Source: Oscarella lobularis (Eukaryota > Porifera > Homoscleromorpha > Homosclerophorida > Oscarellidae). Taken from it: DNA of 64,000 nt. Position numbers and translations under genes: made by a program. The DNA lies in assembly GCF_947507565.1 (NCBI RefSeq), contig NC_089183.1:1178001-1242000 (forward strand), read 5' to 3'. Shown here piece after piece: positions 33,679 to 43,139 of the stretch; within the stretch, counting starts at the first letter, position 1, and every line of letters begins with the position of its first letter. Below the pieces are notes generated by a model. The model was given only the letters and a program-made list of their open reading frames with translations, searched no databases and was not told where the DNA came from.

Positions 33679-34505
33679 CTACTGAAGATATTCTTCAATC
33701 ATTATACGAGACACAGAATTCCATCCGGATGATCGATTTGATGTTCCAAAACGGGCGCAGTTTCCCACGTGAACGGCTACCCTTATCAATCCGGATGAAA
33801 TGTTCTCGCAGAAACCTTCTATTTGGCGAGGTCGATGAACGTTAGAGTGGATATCGACAAACACGACGCCGTCAATTGCCATGGGTCCCGAACATTCCGC
33901 TCCGTTGAAAGTGACGTACCAACGTCCACAGCAGGAACCACTAGAACAATAGACTCTCGTCGTTGCAGCGTACGTTACTTTGAGAGCGCTGGACGAGTGG
34001 CGTTTTTCGAAAACGCATTCCTAATGTAATTTGATTTGGTCAACTCGTAAACTAAGGAGGCTCTTGTCAAGCTACCTGTATAAGACCCGTGTCTTTTTCA
34101 TCTTCTCTGTTCCAGACACACTGCTTCCAGTTTATTGAATAAAATGTGCCGTTTTCTCCTTGTGGTCCGGGTTCACCCGTACTACCTTTCGGTCCTTTTT
34201 CCCCTTTGCCCTTGGGTCCCGTCTTTCCAACAATTCCTTTGTCACCTTTAGCACCCCTCGCTCCTTCGCTTCCTTTTTGTCCTTGCAATCCATCTCTTCC
34301 CGGCAATCCGTTGTGCCCTGGAGTCCCGGGAATTCCTGGAATTCCAGAGCAAACACCGGTCGAACCCTTAATAAAAATATAGCCTAATATGTTGCTATGA
34401 ACGTACACTACCTACCTGATCTGTTTTAGGAGAATTTCCTTTGACAGAGTAGAGAGATAGTATCTGGGCAGCAAGAAACCAATGAAGAATTGATCCGACT
34501 TTCAT
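33679..34505 (-). CDS. CTHRC1-like: CTHRC1-like secreted collagen protein, copy B
   Basis: Three phase-0 exons on the minus strand: 34505-34416, 34366-34076 and 34020-33679, giving 240 aa. The signal peptide is [23 protein letters not shown]. Gly-X-Y repeats follow, somewhat fewer than in copy A, then the same C-terminal domain: [69 protein letters not shown]. All conserved cysteines of copy A are kept. Exon boundaries are identical to A, so the two arose by tandem duplication. Intact and probably secreted as a trimer. Confidence 0.92.
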
Positions 34506-34542
34506 TTCGTAGCTTGGCTATTAGTACATCCACCCTTTTTCG

Positions 34543-34550
34543 TTTATATA
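34543..34550 (-). promoter_or_regulatory. TATA box of CTHRC1-like B
   Basis: The sense strand reads TATATAAA, about 38 bp upstream of the ATG at 34505, implying a 5-prime UTR of only about 10 nt. Weaker TATA-like motifs occur at matching positions for A (33082-33088), the exon-1 relic (35601-35606) and C (42032-42037). Confidence 0.5.
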
Positions 34551-34562
34551 GATTGCACAAAA

Positions 34563-34620
34563 AACGGTTACGATGTCAACTCCGGGAAATAGATTTTAAT
34601 GTTGACGTCTTCTCCGTCTT
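34563..34620 (-). promoter_or_regulatory. Conserved upstream element of CTHRC1-like B
   Basis: Single copy of the array's shared upstream block (ACGATGTCAACTCCGGGAAA, then GACGTCTTCTCCG, plus strand), immediately upstream of the TATA box. Confidence 0.5.
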
Positions 34621-34799
34621 TCTTTGGCTCTAACTACACTGGCCTTCTAACCTAGTTGCAGGTGTAAACGCACACAAGCTGTTGTTTACTGACCTCCTCC
34701 GTTTTTGTGTGGAGGAGGATGCAAAATCATCTAAAAATAGCAGCAAAGTATGTAATGATTTGAAAAAAAGAGAGATAGTTTAAAGAGCGGCTAGTACAC

Positions 34800-35344
34800 A
34801 TATTTGTATTTACTTTGTTGTTTGAGCAGGCTCTTACAATTCTAATACTGGGATCGCTTGTCCATATTTATTTATAGCTCTGGTCCAGGTCCAGTCATTC
34901 TCCAACGCCCTAAAAACTCAAACCGACGTTACGATCATAAAACGCATTTGCTGAATTATCTGAAGAATTACTTATGGTTAGCGTCTAAGGACGTTGCTTC
35001 TGATCTGAGGCGTACATATGACTCTGTTTCAAATTATCTGATGCAAGAGTCAGCCAAGAGCACAGACCACCTTTGCAGTCAAATTTTGCACCGGTATCTT
35101 GTGCATTGCGGACAATCCTTCGAGAATTCAGTTGCCAAACGCCGTATCATTAGATCGAGTACTGTACCGTCCATTCAGCTCTGTGCCAGGGCTACAAACA
35201 TAGATACAGATGAAAAACGGCCGTATATCTCTGCACTGACTGCACAACCTCGAAATGTTAGCGCACGCTCCCGTGCTCAAGAAGTGCCGTGCTTTGGCGT
35301 TGTCGAGCGGCGTTTATGCGGGCAAATGAACGAAAGAATGGCCC
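34800..35344. other. Unexplained insert within the CTHRC1-like array
   Basis: A 171-codon plus ORF (34858-35373) runs through it without a domain, a signal peptide or a start supported by context; its end is antisense collagen sequence. The insert replaces the body of a CTHRC1-like copy, so it may be a transposon or a deletion junction. No inverted repeats were seen at the edges. Confidence 0.4.
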
Positions 35345-35543
35345 GGAGTTCCAGGAATTCCTGGAATTCCTGAACAGACGTCAGAGGAACCCTTCGCCTA
35401 GAAAAATTCGCCGTCAGCTCACCTAACTAACTAACTAACTGAAGCAGAATCGCGGTAACTGCGGTTACCTGGTCATTTCCCTCGATAGCGTTGAGTGATA
35501 GAACTGCAAAAAAACAGTAGAGAGCTGATCTAGTAGTATTCAT
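35345..35543 (-). pseudogene. CTHRC1-like relic: exon 1 and start of exon 2
   Basis: Exon 1 (35543-35469) is intact and encodes a 25-aa signal segment (MNTTRSALYCFFAVLSLNA...). Exon 2 starts with [17 protein letters not shown], as in copies A and B, then breaks into unrelated sequence with a stop. The collagen body and the C-terminal domain are missing. Confidence 0.8.
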
Positions 35544-35702
35544 TGGTACTTTCTAGCTTGGTTTGTCTAAGCTGAGTGTCTCTACCTCCAACCTGTCCGC
35601 TTTTATGGGACGAGTAGGGTACGGTTACCTGAAAAATATTCTTTTTTCTAATGTGTTTTCTTTCTTCTTAATCCATTTGATACTTCCTCCCAACATAGTT
35701 GA

Positions 35703-35747
35703 ACGCGGCCACGATGCCAACTCTGTGAAAAAAGACGTCTTTTTTGG
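35703..35747 (-). promoter_or_regulatory. Conserved upstream element of the exon-1 relic
   Basis: CACGATGCCAACTCTGTGAA and GACGTCTTTTTT match the elements upstream of copies A, B and C. Confidence 0.45.
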
Positions 35748-36154
35748 TTTTCTCACTACAGTTTATTAGATCTATTCTCTAACATACCGGTAGTTGGGTC
35801 AGACCGCCGACCGTAGACACGGTTGCCATGCCTGCATTTACACTTAGCTAGGATGCAAGACAAATGTAATGTGGTAAGAAGACGTCAGCATCTAAACATA
35901 TCATTTCATGGAAATGATCGGGCAAAAGGGAGCGTTACCGGTTGCCAAGCGAGTTGAGGCTGTTGAAAAAACGCAAGACGCCATTAAAAAAGAGGCAAGA
36001 TATGTGCAGTCATCGGTAGCCTTGCCTTTAGCAGATACGTAGAGAGCAAAGTTGAACGTCGCAAAAAAAACAAAATTGATACAATTGGAACTGCGCAAGT
36101 GCAATCAAAGCCTAGGTATGCTCTTCAATACATGGCGAGTTCGGTGACTGAAAA

Positions 36155-36215
36155 AGAGGATTTTCGTCGATCGTTATACGCGAGACGCATAATTTCATCC
36201 TGGCTAGCGATTATT
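36155..36215 (-). pseudogene. CTHRC1-like relic: last ~20 codons of exon 3
   Basis: About 60 bp resembles the end of the C-terminal domain ([14 protein letters not shown] region) of copies A-C, with many changes. Upstream-flank sequence shared with copy B (TCAAAG(G/C)CTA...GCT(T/C)TTCA) precedes it at about 36085-36130. The remainder of this copy is absent: the NIDO-ZU5-Death receptor gene begins 47 bp away. Confidence 0.6.
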
Positions 36216-36261
36216 TGTTCAAAATCCAAGAGCACAAAAAAAGGCTACGAAAAATTCAGCT

Positions 36262-39200
36262 CTAAACGTCAGTGGTTGTTAGGTCCTTTAAAAATTTCTG
36301 TCTGATTCTTTCTTTGCAGATTTGACCATCAGTTACGAAATCACAAATTGTAATGAGATTTCCCACTGTGGCATATTCGCCTTTAGTGCTAATCCATTTT
36401 CGAATTACTTTGTTGCACTTGGACGCATTGTTACAAGTGATAGATCGCATTTGCTCAATATTTCTCTTCGTTAGAAGAAGCATTTTGGCTAGCTTTTCCC
36501 ACTCTTCATCGACTAGAGAGCAGATAGCAGGAAGCAAAATATCTGTTGCGACCATAGATGCTTCAATTTTTTCTTTGTCTGCTGGAAAAGTAACATCTTT
36601 TTCTGTTAATCAAAACAGTACATATCGCAAAGGGATATATTCGCATCGCTAGTACTGTACCTAAAAATGTTGGCGGGCCTGATGTTGATTTTGGAACGTC
36701 GGAACTAGCATGTTGCTGCGTACTCAAGTTAGCGTTTCAAGCTCTAATTATCTAGACGTTCTTACTTGCACTGTCTCGCTTTCCGTGATTGGTTTAAAGA
36801 AACCTATAGTTTGAAATTAATTACACCCTAACAGGATGCAGATATATAGCTAATACCTCCTCTAACGTCGTCATCCAGATTTCGCTGCAAAATATAGACT
36901 CTTTAGACGCCATAAAGAATTCATTACGTCCTAATTATTCTCTTACGTCGCCAAACAACAAGGATAATTCGAAGTCGTCTGTATGTCCGGGCTTCGGACA
37001 GCTTTCTGCAAATTTTACATTTACCTGACAAGGAGATCCTCGAGAAATTGCTTCTTGAACACTTAGGCCTTCGGCAGGACGCAAATGGCACGTCAGCAAA
37101 TTTCTTATACCACCAAGTTTGAGAGAACCAAAATCTAGAGTCTGAACAGCCAACTTGAATTCATTAAACACTAGTCTTCATCTTTGTAACAAACAAACCT
37201 TAATGTGTCGCCCGATTGTCTTCCAAGTCGTTTCGTCAGTTAAAACAGCACTTGTGATCTCTCCTTTTTCGTAAAGTAGTATTTCGTGAGCACTCAATCC
37301 GCAGAGCCTACTTCCGGCTTTTTCTTTCCAAATCTCACGCTAATTAGGCATTCTTTCTTTTCATTACCTACTACTACCAATGAACTGACCTGTGACTGCA
37401 GCGTATCATTGCAAGCATCTGCAAGCAAGTTGACTTCGAGCGTAACGAATTGACTGTCCCGCTGAGCAGCTACTGAAACGTTGTTAAACGAGAATCCTTT
37501 GCCGAATTCTGCAGTCCTTTCTTTGTACGTTGGACACATATCGCAAAATTCGTACATTGAAACTCCTTTTTCGTTGGCAAATGTTCCTACAGTAATCCAA
37601 TCGTCGTTGTGGGACTTGCGTTTGAGTAGAAAAGCGCTATTGGAATCTTTCCACTTGCTGTTCAGGTGCAGAGTGACAGGCTTGTCAAAGACGAGCTCGT
37701 GCGGTGTGACGGTGTAAACGTACACTGGATCCTCTTTGTGGATATAGCGTCGTACTGAAATATTTATTCGCTTCTCTCGTTTGAGACACTTTGCTGGAAA
37801 CGTCAAAGTGAGTTCATGAATCTCAATTGTCGTAGCTTTTTTTCCCACAATCCAGGCGAGAGAAACAGGAGGAGATTTTTCATCGACTTGAGGAGAAAAT
37901 CGTTCTTTCCTATCAGATATCATGTTCTCTTGTTCAGCCACAGTATTATTTCCAGTGCTTTGACGATGAGATACTTTAGGAAAGCTTAAACCTTGTCTCT
38001 GGCTCTTTGATTTTGCTAAAATATTCGAATCAAGTGGGTTTGTTGCGTACTTTGATACGTCTACATCCTCCTCCCCATTTGATTGAATATTTCCTTCAAC
38101 TTCTGGCCTAAAGCTCCCTTGTTTTGATTTGTGCCTTACAATGTATATCAAAGCTGCCAGTAGGAACACTCCGAGCAACGCTACACCTATGGCAATCCAA
38201 AATGCGTTAGTTTTGTAAAATGCAGAATCACACTGAAGCTGCGATCTTGTAAACCTCGATTGAGAAACCAGACACCCCTGAAATAGTTTACATGTATATA
38301 AAACACTTTGTGCAGCTTAGTGTACATGTATTTAAACTCTTTATTACCTCACAGTTTTCGTCGTAGTTGTTTGCAACGCATTTTTGATCAAAGCTGCAGT
38401 AGTTATTTGAACTCCATTCTAAAGGCGAACATGCGCCTTCACAAAACAAATGTCAAGTAAATAATCCAATTTCAATGGTTGACTAACTTTTCTTCAGATC
38501 TAAAACGTATTTCCCTTTGATCGAATGAAGAGGAAGATTGCCAACCGTATTTGCTACTTCAACCGTGTTAATATTTGGTGACCAATAATTGTCGTGACCG
38601 TCATCAAAGCCAATGACCCCTGGCTGAGGAGTGCTGTTTACTTTGCTGTTTTCGTATTGCAAAACGGCAAAAAAATATTCTTCACTCACGCTCAGAACGC
38701 ATTGAAATGAAATCGACTAAGAGGATATAAATTATTCACATGTTGACCTAAGTACTACAAGTTTGCAACCTTGCTTGAATTCCATGTTGCTATGTATACA
38801 TTAGAAAACGACAACGTTAGATTAAAGGCTGGAAATGCCAACTCCACATCATCTGAAAATTGCTTTAAAGTATTACTGTCAGACGCTATGCCAACGCTCA
38901 ATTCTCGGTCGCTGATCAGGGAATCGGTCCAATACGCAGAAATCACAGGAAGTGTATTCCAAGGCAAAGAAGTGGGGGCAGGCCCAGAATAAAGTTCACC
39001 AAACGTAATACATCCACGAATGTTAACCTGCAAAATAATTATGCATGCAATCCTGCTTACAATCATCGGTAATTAATCAAGTCTGACGTAAAGAATTGAA
39101 GCTGTAGCAGTGTACATTCGTCCCGGTTCATCCAGACGAACAATGAGAGTATCGTTTGCGGAAGATTCTCTTAGAACCCTCGTAGAGTCCCAACTGCTCA

Positions 39201-39300
39201 TGTAAAAAACGTTTAGAGCGGCGACGTGAAGCAAAGTGAGAAGTAAAACACTTCGGAACATTAGAGCAGCGTCTTGCAGAAAAAGGCTTCGGTAGATCAT
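36262..39300 (-). CDS. NIDO-TM-ZU5-UPA-Death receptor
   Basis: Nine exons on the minus strand: 39300-39088, 39027-38770, 38716-38488, 38436-38348, 38277-37390, 37339-37199, 37153-36947, 36884-36857 and 36602-36262. They give 797 aa, with all phases consistent. There is a signal peptide (second Met: MFRSVLLLTLLHVAAL). A NIDO-type ectodomain (about 72-235) shows FGELYSGPAP, VISAYWTD, FQCVLSVSEEYFFAVLQYE and GFDDGHDNYW. A short Cys-rich stalk precedes a TM (about 288-310, AFWIAIGVALLGVFLLAALIY). After a 90-residue linker come a ZU5-like domain (about 401-471: LTLTFPAKCL, YTVTPHELVFDKPVTLHLN), a UPA-like region, and a C-terminal Death domain (about 710-785: LVDEEWEKLAKMLLL, CNKVIRKWIS, GNLITICDFV). 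The tail is built like UNC5 netrin receptors, but the ectodomain has no Ig or TSP1. Inference: a surface receptor for a matrix or self ligand signalling through Death-domain partners. The exon 6-7 junction is the least certain. Confidence 0.85.
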
Positions 39301-41099
39301 TGTAAATCTAGGCAGAAAAACATAGTTAATCCTCTACTTTCTGCTCGCCGCTCTCCTGCTGGTGTGACAGCACTACGCATTTAAATTAAGTGGGCGGCGT
39401 CGTGAAGTGAGCCCGCATGGCGAACAAAACCGGCAGGTTCTTGTTTCTAACACATTTTGTTTGCTAAACTAAAGAGAAACATGCAGAGAAAAATGCACTG
39501 TCGACTATATCACCCTCTAGTAAGCTAAACATTATCTTTTTATTTATTCGCGTTGAAACTGTCATAAGCAACATCTCTTTCGCTAATGCTTACATGCCTA
39601 GTTATGGCTTTTTTCTTGGATGGCACCGGCCCGCTCTAGAAGTCGTTAGCAGTTCGAATTGTACTCTGTCTGTGCTCGGCTTTGACGTTATGTGGTTGTT
39701 AATTCAATTAGACGTCACGAGATCCTTTACTTAGGCGTCATTCCCTATTTATATCACTGACGTCATCTAGAGAGGAAATTCTCTGCTTCTACTTCTCTTT
39801 GTATTAATCGAAAATCTTGCTGAAATGCAATGATTTGAATTGCGATGGCTTTACCACTATGAAAAACTATATTTGTAATAGTCATAGATAGATCGCTTGG
39901 TTTTGACGTTATGTGGTTGGTAATTCAATTAGACGTCACGAGATCCCTTTACTTATGAGCGTCATTCCCTATTTATATCACTGACGTCATTTAGAGAGAA
40001 AGTTCTCTGCTTCTAGTTCTCTTTTTATTAATTGAAAATCTTGCAGAAATGCAATGATTTGAATTGCGATGGCTTTATCACTATGAAAAACTATATTTGT
40101 AATAGTCATAGATAGATCCTTTTATTTTGCCTAGTGATATCAGCTTATTAATTCATTCTTTTCTTGCTGCTTCGCAGTACAGGTACATTCCACAGAATTA
40201 TTTATACACTTCCATTTTCAATTCTTGCTGTTTAGTTTTTAAATTGTGTTACCTGGTGTATCTCTATACATTATAACGTGACGCAGCCTAACATTTGGTG
40301 TATCTTCTCTACTAAAAAATCCTATCCGAATGATAGCACTTTTGAAAGCTTGAAGAGAACATAAAATATTAAGAAAAAGTCCGCAGCAGCCAGATTGATA
40401 ACGATTACAGCCTGAACGCTATTTTTCTTTCATTTTCCGTGCAGCATGCAGCGGCAAATCAAGACGTGTTCCTTGAGGGAGGCGACGTTTTTTGGTTTAG
40501 CAATTCTAATTATTGTTAGAAGCTGAACTGTCATCTTCGTCATAGATAAGAGTCATAAGACCTCACAGTGCAGCAGCCCTGTGCAGAAGCAAGCAGCAAC
40601 GAGCGGTCGTAGAAAACTTTAGCCGGGCTCTAAAGCGTCACATGACAGAAACTTCGATCGTTTCGGGCGTCCCAGAAAGCTTTGCCATTCAAGCAACAGT
40701 AGCGGCTCGTTAACCGTACGATGCGCAATGCTTTTTTGCGTTTGAAGCAAATCGGGGCCTCTTTTGAGGATAATCGAATTTCTACGTCTCTGTAAGTGTC
40801 AGCGGCTTCGTTTACACGTTATTGAAAGAGGTTCTTAGTTTAAATATCTCCTCGATACTTGTATTTGCGCTCTCCTGACCCAACGCTCGATAAGGATCTA
40901 GTTGGTAATTCTCCAATTGTACGAAGCTGAGAATCCCTTCGTATCAATGCATTGAAAGGTTATTTCGTTTATGGGTTCCGTTTTGACTGTATTGTTACCC
41001 GGAGAGCAACGCGATTGCTAAGTATAGGCGCAGACACACAGACAATCACAAGCAGTCGTGATTGAAAATTGCGCAGTTATAGTCTGGGTTCAAACAGTT
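39301..41099. other. Intergenic; holds a 221-bp tandem duplication
   Basis: No gene is seen apart from the repeat at 39681-40118. AT-rich with only short ORFs. Confidence 0.5.
39681..40118. repeat. 221-bp tandem duplication with CRE-like palindromes
   Basis: Two adjacent copies (39681-39901 and 39902-40118), nearly identical. Each contains the palindrome TGACGTCA, TTTGACGTTATG, a CCTATTTATATCAC TATA-like motif and ATAGTCATAGATAGATC at the end. It lies about 400 bp upstream of the NIDO receptor gene. Regulatory function is possible but unproven. Confidence 0.85.
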
Positions 41100-41978
41100 A
41101 TTTTGCGCCGGAGGATATTCTTCAATCATTATACGTGAAGCAGAATTCCATCCGGTCTCACGATTAGACGTTTCAAAACCTCCATTGCAGTTTCCAACAT
41201 GTACGGCTACCCTTATCAGTCCGGATGAAACGTTCTCGCAAAACCCTTCTATTTGGTGAGATCGATGATTGTTGGATTTGATACTGATATAGACGACGCC
41301 GTCAATTGGCTTTGGTACCCGGCATTCCGCTCCATTGAAAGTGACGTATCAGCGTCCGCAACATTTGTCCTCACATATGATTCTCAATGTGGCAGCGTAC
41401 GTTACTTTGAGAGCGGTAGATGAGCGGCGTTTCATGAAAATGCTTTCCTAACGAAGTGGAAATTTAAATTTATTTTAGCACGATCATCGAAAAATCGCTA
41501 TTACCTGTATAAGTCCGATGTCTTTGGTGTCCTTTCTATTCCAGGCACACTGTTTCTAGTTGGTACTGTAGTATGTGCCATTTTCTCCTTGAGGTCCAGG
41601 ATCTCCCATAATTCCCTTCTCTCCTTTTTTTCCCATCTTTCCTATTCCAATCGGTCCTCGTTCGCCCAAGTTTCCTTTGGGTCCCGTCTTTCCCGTCGCT
41701 CCTTTGCCACCTTTAGAGCCATTCGTTCAGTCGCTTCCTCTTTTGTCCTTGCAATCCATCTCTTCCTGGCAATCCGTTGTGTCCTGGAGTCCCGGGATTT
41801 CCTGGAAGTCCTGAACAATACCGACAGGACCCTTAAGCAGATAAATTTTTAGCTGCTTGAATGAATGACAATTGATCGAAGGCGTCTACATTATCTGATT
41901 TGGAGAACTTCCCTCGACATTGATATGAAATAGTATGGAAGCAACCCCAAAACACTGAAGAGCTGATCTGAAATTCAT
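41100..41978 (-). pseudogene. CTHRC1-like copy C, broken
   Basis: The three-exon layout of copies A and B is recognisable: a signal peptide (MNFRSALQCF...), Gly-X-Y repeats and the C-terminal domain. Damage: the exon-1 splice donor is lost, a one-base deletion sits at the start of exon 2, a TAG replaces the Trp of the conserved Asn-Trp-Lys-Gln-Cys, and a TGA replaces the Trp of Gly-Arg-Trp-Tyr. It cannot make the protein. Confidence 0.85.
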
Positions 41979-42051
41979 TTTGTGGCTTCGGTTATGGATG
42001 ATGTGTGTCTCTATATGTCCAGCCCGACCCATTTATACAGCTTTCTTAGAG

Positions 42052-42110
42052 AGCGGATATGATGTCAGCTCAGTGAAATAGAGTCAAACTCTTACGTCGC
42101 TTCCGTTCTT
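42052..42110 (-). promoter_or_regulatory. Conserved upstream element of copy C
   Basis: ATGATGTCAGCTCAGTGAAA followed by TTACGTCGCTTCCG; a diverged match to the elements of copies A and B. Confidence 0.4.
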
Positions 42111-42506
42111 TGTAGGCTTTAACCGTCTTCTAACATAACTAAGACCATAAAAGGAAGTTTCTAAGCTTGACGACCGCCCTCGTTTTCGTTGGACGGAGAG
42201 GATGCAATAAACACAAGCGATATTCACTCGTGCATGTTAAAGAGACGCATACAGTAAGGCACTATTTTGTTGGAATTTAAAAACATGCGCCGTTTTTTCA
42301 CTTAAATGCTTTTAAAAATTTTAAATGAAAACGACGGGTATTTATGCTCACATTAGCTCATGAAAAAGTTTCAGGAAGCGGCTGCAAAGCGACGAACTAA
42401 TGTCATTATGAAGTTCGTGGGTGTTGCCAACGTCATTGTCCGAGAGTCCCCGTAACCTGTTGAGTAGCTTGCGGTGGAATTGGCCTATAGAAGACGATTC
42501 TAACCA

Positions 42507-42889
42507 ATGTCCGGCCGAGAAACTGCATTCTTTTCTGCTGTTAGAAGAGGAGCCACTGACGAAGTGAGAAGGCTCGTGCTCGAAGGTGTACAGCTCCCTT
42601 GGACGGGTACTACTCAAAGCAATTGAAAGACCAATTCTAATTACATAAATGGTGTGCAGGACTGGAACCACTTCAATGTGCTTGTGAGATGGGATACGAT
42701 GATCTCGCTCTCTTTCTGGTCGAAAACGGGGCACCTGTCAGCACGGTTTGTTTCTTCGTACAACCTAGACTACTTTAGGCAAATCTTTCTGACGTCAAGG
42801 ACTGTTTTGATGTGTAGGAGACTTTCTATTGTGCATATAGGAATAGACTCTCAACTGTTGTTGTCAAAATGATGACTCGGAGCCCTGAG
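42507..42889 (+). CDS. 5-prime end of an ankyrin-repeat gene
   Basis: Three in-phase exons: 42507-42606, 42660-42745 and 42818-42889. They read MSGRETAFFSAVRRGATDEV..., LEPLQCACEMGYDDLALFLVE and ETFYCAYRNRLSTVVVKMM, three ankyrin-like units with the A-C-x-x-G-x-x-D-L-x-x-x-L core. The gene then runs into the assembly gap (42940-43139). The receptor kinase after the gap starts with extracellular domains, so this is almost certainly a separate, mostly missing gene. It resembles the start of the ankyrin-ROC-COR gene at 48576 in layout (short first exon, introns beginning GTTTG) but not closely in sequence. Confidence 0.6.
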
Positions 42890-42939
42890 GTAATGCAGAT
42901 ATAAAATTACCTTAGAGATGATAAACATCTTTATAACTT

Positions 42940-43139
42940 NNNNNNNNNNNNNNNNNNNNNNNNNNNNNNNNNNNNNNNNNNNNNNNNNNNNNNNNNNNNN
43001 NNNNNNNNNNNNNNNNNNNNNNNNNNNNNNNNNNNNNNNNNNNNNNNNNNNNNNNNNNNNNNNNNNNNNNNNNNNNNNNNNNNNNNNNNNNNNNNNNNNN
43101 NNNNNNNNNNNNNNNNNNNNNNNNNNNNNNNNNNNNNNN
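42940..43139. other. Assembly gap (200 N)
   Basis: Exactly 200 N, which suggests a scaffold gap of arbitrary size. It hides the end of the ankyrin gene and the first exons (signal peptide and at least one LDLa repeat) of the receptor kinase. Confidence 1.

Noticed and set aside
37154-37198. Alternative exon 6-7 joins in the NIDO-ZU5-Death gene using 24-29 nt or 90 nt introns
   Set aside because: The 45-nt intron (GTTTGT...TTCAAG) preserves phase and matches local intron size; the others need unusually short introns or weak donors.
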